DNA of 15,365 bases from the NCBI GenBank assembly GCA_035317605.1, contig DATHGT010000005.1:1-15365 (forward strand). Reading direction: 5' to 3'. The position numbers and the translations under genes are program-made. The stretch comes from DATHGT01 sp035317605 (GTDB taxonomy: Bacteria; Methylomirabilota; Methylomirabilia; Rokubacteriales; CSP1-6). A model generated the notes under the pieces. The model had not been told where the DNA came from. It ran no database searches and saw only the letters and a list, made by a program, of their open reading frames with translations. Shown here in pieces: positions 6,151-13,615 of the stretch (its first letter is position 1; each line of letters starts with the position of its first letter).

Positions 6151-6803
6151 GGGTCGCGCGGTTGTCTGGGATGATTGCTCCATTCGTGGGGGCCACGCTC
6201 GTGAGATTGGTCGGGGGGACCTGGCGGGTGACCATCGTTGGACTCGTGAACGTCGAGACCCTGTGGCGGCGGCGCGAGCCCTTGATCTACGTGGTGTGGC
6301 ATGGGCGGATCCTGCTCGTGCCCTGGCTCGCCGCGAGGTTGGGCCGGACGCGGGGAGCGCGGGCGCCGCGGGTGCTGGTGAGCCGGTCTCGGGACGGGGA
6401 GCTGGCGGCGCGATACGTCGGGTACTTTGGGTTGTCTGTGGTCCGGGGCTCGTCGTCGCGCGGGGGCGGGAGCGCGCTGCGGACGCTGGTGCGCGCGATC
6501 CGCGACGGGGTCGACGTGGCGATCGTTCCGGACGGGCCTCGGGGACCGCGGGAACAGCTTCAGCCGGGCGTGGTCGCCCTCGCCGCGCTGACGGGAGCGC
6601 CCGTCGTCCCGCTGGCCGTCGGAGCGCGACCCGCTCGGCGGCTCTCGTCCTGGGACCGGTTCCTCGTGCCCTGGCCCTTCGCGCGCTGCGTGCTGGCCTT
6701 CGGGCCGGCCATGCGGATCGCTCCCGACGCCGATCGCGAGCACGCCGGCAAAGAGCTGGAGCGGGCGCTGGCCGACGTCACCGAGCGGGCGGACACGCCG
6801 TGA
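6147..6803 (+). CDS. DUF374 / lysophospholipid-acyltransferase-like protein (LpxJ-like late acyltransferase)
   Basis: A 218-residue member of the DUF374 branch of the LPLAT superfamily. Motifs in order are YVVWHGRILL (H52, standing in for the HX4D active-site region), LVSRSRDGEL (D83-G-E), VVRGSSSRGGGSALRTL (about 98-114) and VPDGPRGPR (129-135). An N-terminal hydrophobic stretch (MIAPFVGATLVRLV) suggests inner-membrane association. DUF374 includes LpxJ, a lipid A late acyltransferase of epsilonproteobacteria, and the position between lpxB and waaA/lpxK supports secondary acylation of lipid A here; this role is inferred. Length is typical for the family. ATG 6147 overlaps the lpxB stop (ATGA) and has GGAG at 6137-6140 six nt upstream. 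No LpxL/HtrB-type acyltransferase is seen in the window. Confidence 0.87.
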   Translation: MRVARLSGMIAPFVGATLVRLVGGTWRVTIVGLVNVETLWRRREPLIYVVWHGRILLVPWLAARLGRTRGARAPRVLVSRSRDGELAARYVGYFGLSVVRGSSSRGGGSALRTLVRAIRDGVDVAIVPDGPRGPREQLQPGVVALAALTGAPVVPLAVGARPARRLSSWDRFLVPWPFARCVLAFGPAMRIAPDADREHAGKELERALADVTERADTP

Positions 6804-6847
6804 ACCCGCCGACCTCCGGCCGTTCACGCGGTCGCGCCTCTCGCCGC

Positions 6848-6874
6848 CCGGCCGTCCGGGGAGAGACCGGCCGG
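6848..6874 (+). promoter_or_regulatory. Possible hairpin presenting the waaA ribosome-binding site
   Basis: CCGGCCG at 6848-6854 and CGGCCGG at 6868-6874 can pair as a 7-bp stem. The 13-nt loop holds the likely Shine-Dalgarno GGGGAGAG (6858-6865), and the stem ends on the first base of the waaA GTG. It lies in the 70-nt gap after the acyltransferase gene, the largest in the window, where no promoter or terminator is otherwise evident. Such a stem could occur by chance in DNA this GC-rich. Confidence 0.3.
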
Positions 6875-8163
6875 TGATTCACGGCGTCTACACCGTCGCC
6901 CTGGGCGCGGCGCTGCTGGCCGCGGCGCCGTCGGCCCTCTACCGCCGGGTGACCCGGCGGGTGCCGCTGCGTCTTCGCGAGCGGCTGGGCTATCTGCCCG
7001 CGCGGAAGGGCCGGCGGTGCGGGTGGATCCACGCAGTGTCGGTGGGGGAGTCGATCGCCGCGGTCCCGATCGTCGACGGGCTGCGCCGGCTGGCCCCCAC
7101 GCTGCCGCTCGTGATGACCACGGTCACCGAGACCGGCGCCCGCGTGGTGGCCGAGCGGTTCGGCGAGGTTGTCACCCATCGGTTTTTCCCGCTGGATTTA
7201 CCAGGTGCGGTCCGGCGCAGCGTGACGGCCATCGATCCGGCCTTCGTGGTGTGCATGGAGACCGAGCTGTGGCCGAACGTGCTGGGACTCCTGGCCCGGC
7301 GCGGAGTGCCGGTCATGATCGCCAACGGGCGCGTGTCGGACCGGTCGTTCCCGCGCTACCACGCGGTGCGGAAGTTCCTGCGTCCGGTCCTCGGCCACGT
7401 CGCGGTCTTCGCCATGCAATCGGACGAGGACGCGCGCCGGATCGTCGCGCTGGGCGCCCCCGCCGGGCGCGTGTTCGTGACCGGCAACCTCAAGCACGAG
7501 GCGACAGGCGACGAGGCCGACACGGTCGAGCGGTGGCTCCGCGTCCTCGGCCTGACCGGAGACACGGCGTGGATCGCGGGCAGCACCCATCGTGGCGAGG
7601 ACGAGATCGTGCTGGCCGCCCACGGTCGTCTCCTCGAGCGCGTGCCCGGCGTCCGGCTCGTCCTGGCTCCGCGTCACCCGGAGCGCGTGCCCGAGCTGGT
7701 GGAGCTGATCCGGCGTCGAGGGCTGCCGGTGAGGCTTCGCAGCGAGCCGCCGGAGGCCGATCGGCCCGGCGCCCGTGACGGGGCGGTGATCGTGGTCGAT
7801 ACGGTGGGGGAGCTGGCGTCGATCTATTCCGTCGGCGTGGCCGCCTTCGTGGGCGGGAGCCTCGTGCCCGTGGGCGGCCACAACGTGCTGGAGCCCGCGC
7901 TGCGCGGCAAGCCCGTGCTCTTCGGTCCGCACACCGAAAACTTCCGAGAGTCCACGGCCCTCCTCGAGGCCAGCGGCGGCGGCCTGCTCGTTCGCGACGA
8001 CGCGGAGCTGGCGTCGGCCCTGGGCCGGCTGTTCGACGATCGCCGCGCCTGCGCCGCGCTCGGCGCGGCGGCCCGCCAGGCGGCGGCGTCGCGGGAGGGC
8101 GCGACCCGCCGCACGCTCGAGCTGATCGAGCGCTTCCTGCTGCCCTCGGCGGACATCGCGTGA
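6874..8163 (+). CDS. waaA: 3-deoxy-D-manno-octulosonic acid (Kdo) transferase WaaA
   Basis: WaaA/KdtA (GT30), 429 aa, transfers Kdo from CMP-Kdo to lipid IVA on the cytoplasmic face of the inner membrane. Residues about 3-22 form an N-terminal membrane anchor (VYTVALGAALLAAAPSALY), followed by LRERLGYLP. HAVSVGES carries E59, matching the catalytic Glu of the family's VGE motif. Also present are TELWPN (130-135), the start of the second domain at AGSTHRGEDE, APRHPERV, and the nucleotide-binding block GGSLVPVGGHNVLEP (GGHN 334-337, E340). The number of Kdo units added cannot be read from sequence. GTG 6874 gives the normal family N-terminus and has GGGGAGAG about 8 nt upstream. The stop makes a GTGA overlap with lpxK. 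Confidence 0.95.
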   Translation: MIHGVYTVALGAALLAAAPSALYRRVTRRVPLRLRERLGYLPARKGRRCGWIHAVSVGESIAAVPIVDGLRRLAPTLPLVMTTVTETGARVVAERFGEVVTHRFFPLDLPGAVRRSVTAIDPAFVVCMETELWPNVLGLLARRGVPVMIANGRVSDRSFPRYHAVRKFLRPVLGHVAVFAMQSDEDARRIVALGAPAGRVFVTGNLKHEATGDEADTVERWLRVLGLTGDTAWIAGSTHRGEDEIVLAAHGRLLERVPGVRLVLAPRHPERVPELVELIRRRGLPVRLRSEPPEADRPGARDGAVIVVDTVGELASIYSVGVAAFVGGSLVPVGGHNVLEPALRGKPVLFGPHTENFRESTALLEASGGGLLVRDDAELASALGRLFDDRRACAALGAAARQAAASREGATRRTLELIERFLLPSADIA

Positions 8164-9257
8164 GCGACTCCACGCGGGCCGCGCGCGTGGTCCAGGGCTG
8201 GGAGCACGGGTTCCCGGCCGGCCCGCGCGTCGTGCTCTCGGCCCTCGCCGGCGGATATCGCGGCCTGCTCGGCGCGCGCGAGTGGCTCTATGGCCACGGC
8301 GTGCTGCGGTCGCGCGCGCTCGGGTGTCCGGTCGTCTCCATCGGCAACCTCACGGTCGGCGGGACCGGCAAGACACCGGCGGTCGAGCTGGCCGCCCAGA
8401 CCCTCACCGAGCTGGGACGCCGCGTGGCCATCGTGAGTCGCGGCTACCGCCGCCGGTCCAGCGGGATTCAGGTCGTGGCCGACACGGCCTCGGTGCGCCT
8501 CGATCCCTCCGACGCCGGCGATGAGCCGTTTCTCCTCGCGCGGCGGCTGCCCGGCGTGGCCGTGGTGGTCGGGGCCAACCGCTACGACGCCGCCCGGCTA
8601 GCCGTCGAGCGGTTCGGGGTCACCGCGATCGTGCTGGACGACGGCTTTCAGCATCGGACGCTCGAAAAGGACGTCGAGATCGTGATGGTCCGCGCGCGCC
8701 ATCCCTGGGGCAACGGTCAGCTCTTGCCTCACGGACCGCTGCGCGAGTCGCTCGGCGCGCTCGCCCGCGCGGCGCTCGTGGTCGCGGCGGGCGCCGAGCA
8801 CGCCGACGACCTCGACGACGTCCGTCAGGCGGTGGCGCGCTACGCCCCCGGGGTCCCGGTGGTGGCCGCGCGCTACGTGCCGGTCGAGTGCTGGGAGGCG
8901 TCGCGGATGCGTCCGCGCCAGCCCGAGGATCTCGCGGGTCGCCGCCTGGTGGCGTTCGCAGGGCTCGCCTCGCCGGAGGGCTTCTCGGTGACACTGCGAG
9001 CGTTGGCGGTGGACGTCGCCCACTTCCAGACCTTCGTCGATCACCACTGGTATTCGGCGGCTGACCTCGCCGCCCTCGATGCGCGGGCGGAGGCGCTCGG
9101 CGCCGAGGGACTGGTGACGACCGAGAAGGACTGGGTGCGGCTGCGCGACGTGCGGCATCCGCGCCGGCCGATCTACGTGGTCAGCGTACGTCTTCAGCTC
9201 TCCGACGGCGCCGCGGCCTGGCAACGGGTGTTCGAGAAAGCATGCGCGACACGCTGA
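8160..9257 (+). CDS. lpxK: Tetraacyldisaccharide 4'-kinase LpxK
   Basis: LpxK (365 aa) phosphorylates the 4' position of the lipid A disaccharide with ATP at the inner membrane. Evidence in order: an N-terminal hydrophobic or amphipathic segment (VVLSALAGGYRGLLGAREWLY), the Walker A loop GGTGKT at 67-72 within SIGNLTVGGTGKTP, VSRGYRRRS, DEPFLLARRL, the DDGFQHR block (D160-H165), LLPHGPLRES, AFAGLASPEGF, and the C-terminal TTEKDWVRL, all conserved in LpxK. Length is normal (E. coli 328, others to about 370). The GTG start overlaps the waaA stop as GTGA, and the 3' end overlaps the heptosyltransferase gene by 16 nt. Having waaA before lpxK is usual in non-enteric lineages. Confidence 0.95.
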   Translation: MSDSTRAARVVQGWEHGFPAGPRVVLSALAGGYRGLLGAREWLYGHGVLRSRALGCPVVSIGNLTVGGTGKTPAVELAAQTLTELGRRVAIVSRGYRRRSSGIQVVADTASVRLDPSDAGDEPFLLARRLPGVAVVVGANRYDAARLAVERFGVTAIVLDDGFQHRTLEKDVEIVMVRARHPWGNGQLLPHGPLRESLGALARAALVVAAGAEHADDLDDVRQAVARYAPGVPVVAARYVPVECWEASRMRPRQPEDLAGRRLVAFAGLASPEGFSVTLRALAVDVAHFQTFVDHHWYSAADLAALDARAEALGAEGLVTTEKDWVRLRDVRHPRRPIYVVSVRLQLSDGAAAWQRVFEKACATR

Positions 9258-10237
9258 TCGTCCGCCTGCCCAACTGGCTGGGCGACACGGTCATGGCGGT
9301 GCCGGCCCTGCGCGCGCTCCGGGCCGCGCGCCCGGAGGCGCGGGTGGCGCTGGTCGGGCCGTGGGCGACGGTGCTGGTGGGCCAGGGTCTGGCCGACGTG
9401 CTGGTGCCGTACGCGCGGGCGTGGGGCGCGCGGCTGGCGAGGTGGGACGAAGTTCGCGCCCTCGGCGCGGCGGCGGCGATCCTGTTGCCGAACTCGTTCG
9501 AGGCGGCCCTGGCCGCGTGGTACTGGAAGGCGCCCCGCCGCGTCGGCTTCGACACGGGCGCTCGCCGAATGCTCCTCACCGACGCGATCCCGATGCCGGC
9601 GACGCGCGAGCATCAGATCGACGAGTACGCGCGGATCGTCGCGCGCCTCGACGTCGAAGTCGACGATCGCGTCCCGCGTTTGACGCCGCCGGCGGACGAC
9701 TCGCCCGCGCGCGCGACGGCCCGGCGACTGCTGGACGACGCCGGAGCGACCGCCAGCGGGCGTGCCGTCGTCGGCATTCACCTCGGCGCCGCCTACGGTC
9801 CCTCGAAGCTCTGGCCTGCCGAGCGCATCGCCGAACTGTGCCGGGCCCTGTCCGCGCGCGACGAAATCCCGCTCCTGATCGGCGCCCGCGACGGCCTCGA
9901 CGCCGCCGGGCGGATCACGCGCGAGACCTCGGTGGCGAGCGTGGTCGGCCGCGACAGCCCCGACCTGTTGCCGGCGCTCCTGTCCGAGCTCGACGCCCTC
10001 GTGTGCGGCGACACCGGCGTGGGACACCTGGCGGCCGCCCTCGGCACGCCGGTCGTGACGCTGTTCGGCCCGACCGATCCCCGCTCGAGCGCGCCGCGCG
10101 GGGCCGTGCGCGTAATCACGCACCCGGTCGCCTGCGCCCCGTGCTTCTACCGCGCCTGTCCGATCGAGCATCCCTGCCTGCGCGGCATCACCGCTGTCCA
10201 GGTGGATGACGCCCTCGAGACCCTCGAGGTCGGCTGA
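9242..10237 (+). CDS. waaF: ADP-heptose:LPS heptosyltransferase, WaaF-like (GT9)
   Basis: GT9 heptosyltransferase (331 aa), which adds L-glycero-D-manno-heptose from ADP-heptose to the LPS inner core in the cytoplasm. The N-terminus LIVRLPNWLGDTVMAVPALRALR is the WaaF-type start, with the catalytic-site Asp at D15. The second domain holds GIHLGAAYGPSKLWPAERIAEL (from about 179; WaaF family GAxYGPAKRWP) and CGDTGVGHLAAALGTPVVTLFGPTDP (D257), the ADP-heptose site. A C-terminal cysteine-rich CAPCFYRACPIEHPCL is also typical of WaaF. WaaF (HepII transfer) fits better than WaaC by the NWLGD and YGPSKLWP motifs. The ATG lies 16 nt inside lpxK with GAGAAAG just upstream, and the TGA shares a base with the next ATG. 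The gmhB gene downstream supports heptose use. Confidence 0.88.
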   Translation: MRDTLIVRLPNWLGDTVMAVPALRALRAARPEARVALVGPWATVLVGQGLADVLVPYARAWGARLARWDEVRALGAAAAILLPNSFEAALAAWYWKAPRRVGFDTGARRMLLTDAIPMPATREHQIDEYARIVARLDVEVDDRVPRLTPPADDSPARATARRLLDDAGATASGRAVVGIHLGAAYGPSKLWPAERIAELCRALSARDEIPLLIGARDGLDAAGRITRETSVASVVGRDSPDLLPALLSELDALVCGDTGVGHLAAALGTPVVTLFGPTDPRSSAPRGAVRVITHPVACAPCFYRACPIEHPCLRGITAVQVDDALETLEVG

Positions 10238-11361
10238 TGGCGACGCGGCCCGCGGCCGACCCCGCGCTCACCATCCTTCACCTCGTCGCCAACCGATGGT
10301 GGACCGGCAGCGCGGATCCGGTGCTGCGCCTGCTCGAGGGACTGCGCCGGCGCGGCCATCGCCCGTTGCTCGGCGTGATCCCGGGCGACCGCTTCGAGGT
10401 CAAGGCGCGCGAGGCCGGGTTCCCACCGCTGCCGGGCCTGCGGCTCACCCGGCGTCCGGCCCCGCTCGCGCTGGCTCGCGATGTCGGACGGCTCCGGCGG
10501 GTGATCCGCAGCGAGCGGGTCGACCTGATCCACGCGCATCATTCGCACGACCACTGGCTGGCGCTGCTGGCGCGCCGGCGCGGGGTCCCGCTCGTGCGCA
10601 CGTTCCACAACCTGAGATCGGTGCGGAACGGCCGGCTCGACCGCTGGCTCTACCGGCGAACGGCGGCGGTCTTCGCGGTCTCGCGCCAGATCGAAGCGCG
10701 GTGCCGCGAGATCGCGATGCCGGCGCGCGTGGTGTGGACCCCGGGCGCCGCGGATCTGCCGCGCTTCGCCGCCGACGCCGACGGGGCGCTGATCCGCGAG
10801 GAATTCAAGCTCGGCGACGCGCCGGTCGTGGTCACGGTGTCGCGGCTGGCCGCCAACCGCGGCCACGAGCTGCTGCTCGACGCGTTCCGCATCCTGCTCG
10901 CCACGCTGCCGCGGGCGCGCCTGCTGCTCGTGGGCAAGGGCGAGACGCGAGAGCGGCTCGAGCAAACCGTGGTCGAGATGGGGCTCGGCGGTCAGGTCAT
11001 CTTCACCGGCTACCGCGACCGCGATCTCCCCGAGGTGCTCGCCGCCGCCGACTGCTTCGCGCTGATGGCTGCCGGCTCCGACGATTCGTGTCGCGCGGCC
11101 CTCGAGGCGATGGCCGCCGCGCGTCCGGTGGTCGCGCGGCACGTCGGCGCGCTGCCGGAGACGATCGCCCACGGGGAGACCGGCCTCGTCGTCCGCGAGG
11201 ATCGGCCCGAGGCCGTCGCGGCGGCCCTGGCCGCCGTCCTCGGCGACCGCGAGCGCGGGCGGGCCATGGGCCGGGCCGGGCGCGAACGCGCGGCCCGCGA
11301 GTTCGGCCCCGACCGCTCGGTGACGATCGCCGAGGACACCTATCGGTCGATCATCCCGTGA
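10237..11361 (+). CDS. GT4-family glycosyltransferase (LPS core), first of a related pair
   Basis: A 374-residue GT-B glycosyltransferase of family GT4, probably acting on the LPS core in the cytoplasm; donor and acceptor are not identifiable. The N-domain acceptor half (ILHLVANRWWTGSADPVLRLLEGLRRRGH) leads to IHAHHSHDHWLALLARR and VRTFHN. The C-domain has VVTVSRLAANRGHELLLDAF and LLLVGKGETRERLEQ. The donor-site signature, usually E-x7-E, reads D282-x7-E290 (SDDSCRAALEAMA), so the first Glu is conservatively replaced. It then continues ARPVVARHVGALPETIAHGETGLVV, typical of GT4. The DHWLALLARR...RTFHN...RWLYRR blocks resemble the next gene, suggesting tandem duplication. It starts on the last base of the heptosyltransferase stop and ends in a GTGA overlap. 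Confidence 0.85.
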   Translation: MATRPAADPALTILHLVANRWWTGSADPVLRLLEGLRRRGHRPLLGVIPGDRFEVKAREAGFPPLPGLRLTRRPAPLALARDVGRLRRVIRSERVDLIHAHHSHDHWLALLARRRGVPLVRTFHNLRSVRNGRLDRWLYRRTAAVFAVSRQIEARCREIAMPARVVWTPGAADLPRFAADADGALIREEFKLGDAPVVVTVSRLAANRGHELLLDAFRILLATLPRARLLLVGKGETRERLEQTVVEMGLGGQVIFTGYRDRDLPEVLAAADCFALMAAGSDDSCRAALEAMAAARPVVARHVGALPETIAHGETGLVVREDRPEAVAAALAAVLGDRERGRAMGRAGRERAAREFGPDRSVTIAEDTYRSIIP

Positions 11362-12473
11362 AGATCCTCCAGCTGCTCTCCTGTCGCGGGTGGTCTTCCG
11401 ACGCGTACTGGGCCGCCCGCGCCACCCAGGAGCTGACGCGGCGGGGCCACACGGTCACCCTCGGGTGCCGGTCGGGGACCGAGGCGCGGGTGATCGATCG
11501 CGCGCGGGCCATGGGCGTGGAGCGCATCGCCACCTTCGCGTTCGCGAGCGGGGTCCATCCCGTGGCCGACGCCGCCGACGTCCGCCGGCTCTCGCGCTGG
11601 CTCGTCGAGGCCGACGTCGTCCACGTGCACCGCGGCAAGGAGCACTGGCTGGCCGCCGTGGCCAGCCGGCTGGCCTCTCGGCCCGCTCCGCTGGTGAGGA
11701 CGCGCCACATCACCCAGGCCGTGCGGCCCCACGCGGCGAACCGGTGGCTCTATCGCCGCGCGACCGCGCTCACCGTCGCCGTGACCGAGGCCATTCGTCG
11801 CCAGTACCTGGCGGCCGGGCTCGTCGAGGCCGAGCGCGTGGTCACGCTGGCCGGCGGCGCCGATGCCGAGACGTATCGGCCCCAGGCCCCCGCGCCCGAG
11901 GCTCGCGCGCGGCTCGGCGCCGTCGACGGCGCGCCACTCGTCGGCCTGGTGTCGGGCCTGCGCGTGATGAAGGGACATCGCCTCGTGGTCGACGCGGTCG
12001 CCGAGCTGGCGGCGCGCGGCATTCGAGGGCACTTCGCGTTCGTCGGGCAGGGAAGCCAGGAGAGGCTGCTCCGCGAAGCGATCGCGCGCCGGGGCCTGAC
12101 CGAGCGCTTCACCCTCGCCGGACACGTGGACGATCTGCCTGACGTCATGTCCGCCCTCGACGTCGCGCTGTACGTCCCCGTGGAGTCCGAGGGCATGTCG
12201 CGGGTGGTCTTCGAATACCTGGCCGCCGGCCGCGCGCTCATCGCGACGCGGGTCGGCATCGTGCCCGAGATCCTCACCGACGGCGAGCACGCGCTCCTCG
12301 TTCCGGCCGGCGACGCCGGCGCGCTGGCCGCGGCGATCGAGCGTGCCCTGAGCGATCCCGCGCTGCGAGCGCGTCTCGGCGCGGCGGGCCGGCGGCTCGT
12401 GCTCGAGCGCTACTCGGGAGCGCGGGTGGCCGCGGCGCTCGAGCGTCACTACGCGGACCTGGCGCGAGCGTGA
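11358..12473 (+). CDS. GT4-family glycosyltransferase (LPS core), second of a related pair
   Basis: A 371-residue GT4 glycosyltransferase beginning KILQLLSCRGWSSDAYWAARATQELTRRGH. Specificity is unknown; position implies LPS core or O-chain initiation. It has VVHVHRGKEHWLAAVASRLA, VRTRHITQ, RWLYRRATAL, GLVSGLRVMKGHRLVVDAV (first C-domain strand and KG motif), FAFVGQGSQERLLREAI and a full E278-x7-E286 (EGMSRVVFEYLA), followed by AGRALIATRVGIVPEIL. The HRGKEHWLAAVASR...RTRHIT...RWLYRR series aligns by eye with the preceding gene. Start: GTG 11358 overlaps the upstream TGA as GTGA and gives the standard GT4 N-terminus; upstream in-frame starts all lie within the previous gene. Its own stop makes another GTGA overlap. 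Confidence 0.87.
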   Translation: MKILQLLSCRGWSSDAYWAARATQELTRRGHTVTLGCRSGTEARVIDRARAMGVERIATFAFASGVHPVADAADVRRLSRWLVEADVVHVHRGKEHWLAAVASRLASRPAPLVRTRHITQAVRPHAANRWLYRRATALTVAVTEAIRRQYLAAGLVEAERVVTLAGGADAETYRPQAPAPEARARLGAVDGAPLVGLVSGLRVMKGHRLVVDAVAELAARGIRGHFAFVGQGSQERLLREAIARRGLTERFTLAGHVDDLPDVMSALDVALYVPVESEGMSRVVFEYLAAGRALIATRVGIVPEILTDGEHALLVPAGDAGALAAAIERALSDPALRARLGAAGRRLVLERYSGARVAAALERHYADLARA

Positions 12474-13615
12474 AAATCTCGATCGTCTGCTTCGACCTCG
12501 CCGACAACGCGCTCGGGCGGGCGGAGCTGCTCGCCCGCTTGCTCGCCCCGCGCTACGAGGTCGAGGTGGTGGGACCGCAGTTCGGCGACACGGTGTGGCG
12601 TCCCGTCGCCGCGAGCCCGATCCGGCATCGAGGCGTGCGGGGCCGGCGCTACCCCGGCTTCGCGCGAGCGCTTCCGGACCTGCTCGGACTCATCGACGGC
12701 GACGTGATCTATGCCTCGAAGCCCCGGCCCACGAGCTTCGGTCTCGGCCTGCTCGCCCGCGCGCGCCGCCGGCGTCCGCTGATCGTCGACGTCGACGACT
12801 GGGAGCTGGGCTTCTTCTATCGCTCCGGCTTCTGGGGTGGCGTGGGACGCGCCCTCAACCTCGGCGACCCCAACGGGCTCACGTGGACCTGGCTCACCGA
12901 ACGGTTGATTCCGACGGCCGACGCGCTCACCGTGGCGTCCACCTTTCTCCAGCAGCGCTTCGGCGGCGCGCTGCTGCCCCACGCGCGCGACACCGAGCGC
13001 TGGGACCCCGCGCGTCACGATCGCGCCGCCGCGCGAGCCGCCCTCGGCGTCGGCGACCGCCGGGTGGTGATGTTCCTCGGCACCCCGCGCGGCTACAAGG
13101 GCGTCGACGACCTCGTGGAGGCGGCGCGCTCGCTGGACGACGACGTGGTCGTGGTCCTGGTCGGCGTCGATCCGGCCAGTGGGTGGCATTCGCGCTGGCC
13201 CGATTCGTCGCGGCTCCGGATCGTCGGCGAGATTCCCTTCGACGAGGTGCCGCGCATGCTCGTGGCCGCCGACGTCGTCGCCGTGCCCCAGCGGGCGACC
13301 ACCGACACGGTCGGCCAGGTCCCCGCCAAGCTCGTCGACGCGATGGCGATGGCGCGCCCCATCGTCGCCACCGGAGTCTCGATGATTCCCGCGATCCTCG
13401 ACGGGTGCGGAGTCGTCGTCCCTCCTGGTGACCCGCCGGCGCTGGCCAAGGGCATCGCCCAGCTGCTCGCCGACCCGGCCGAGGCCGACGCGCTCGGGCG
13501 GCGCGCGCGCGAGCGCTGCATCGCGCAGTACAGCTTCGCCGCCGCGCGCGGCGTGCTCTTCCCCCTCGTCGACGGCGTGATCGCGCGTCGGATGACATCG
13601 GCGCGGCGGCCATGA
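12470..13615 (+). CDS. GT4-like glycosyltransferase with atypical donor-site motif
   Basis: A 381-residue GT-B glycosyltransferase, recognisable from MKISIVCFDLADNALGRAELLARLL at the N-terminus and VVMFLGTPRGYKGVDDLVEAA in the C-domain, then RLRIVGEIPFDEVPRMLVAADVVAVPQ. The acceptor half has DVIYASKPRPTSFGLGLLA and LIVDVDDWELGFFYRSGF, a DDWE element seen in some GT4 enzymes. The donor signature is not E-x7-E: the aligned positions are G282 and D290 in GQVPAKLVDAMAMARPIVAT. It may define a GT4 subfamily or shift donor preference; loss of activity cannot be excluded, but the frame is intact and the rest of the fold is well kept. GTG 12470 overlaps the upstream stop as GTGA, and the end overlaps the WaaG-like gene as ATGA. 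Substrates are unknown. Confidence 0.83.
   Translation: MKISIVCFDLADNALGRAELLARLLAPRYEVEVVGPQFGDTVWRPVAASPIRHRGVRGRRYPGFARALPDLLGLIDGDVIYASKPRPTSFGLGLLARARRRRPLIVDVDDWELGFFYRSGFWGGVGRALNLGDPNGLTWTWLTERLIPTADALTVASTFLQQRFGGALLPHARDTERWDPARHDRAAARAALGVGDRRVVMFLGTPRGYKGVDDLVEAARSLDDDVVVVLVGVDPASGWHSRWPDSSRLRIVGEIPFDEVPRMLVAADVVAVPQRATTDTVGQVPAKLVDAMAMARPIVATGVSMIPAILDGCGVVVPPGDPPALAKGIAQLLADPAEADALGRRARERCIAQYSFAAARGVLFPLVDGVIARRMTSARRP

Noticed and set aside
6804..6847. A promoter in the 70-nt gap before waaA.
   Set aside because: No convincing -35/-10 pair is visible in this GC-rich stretch; only the hairpin and Shine-Dalgarno could be supported.
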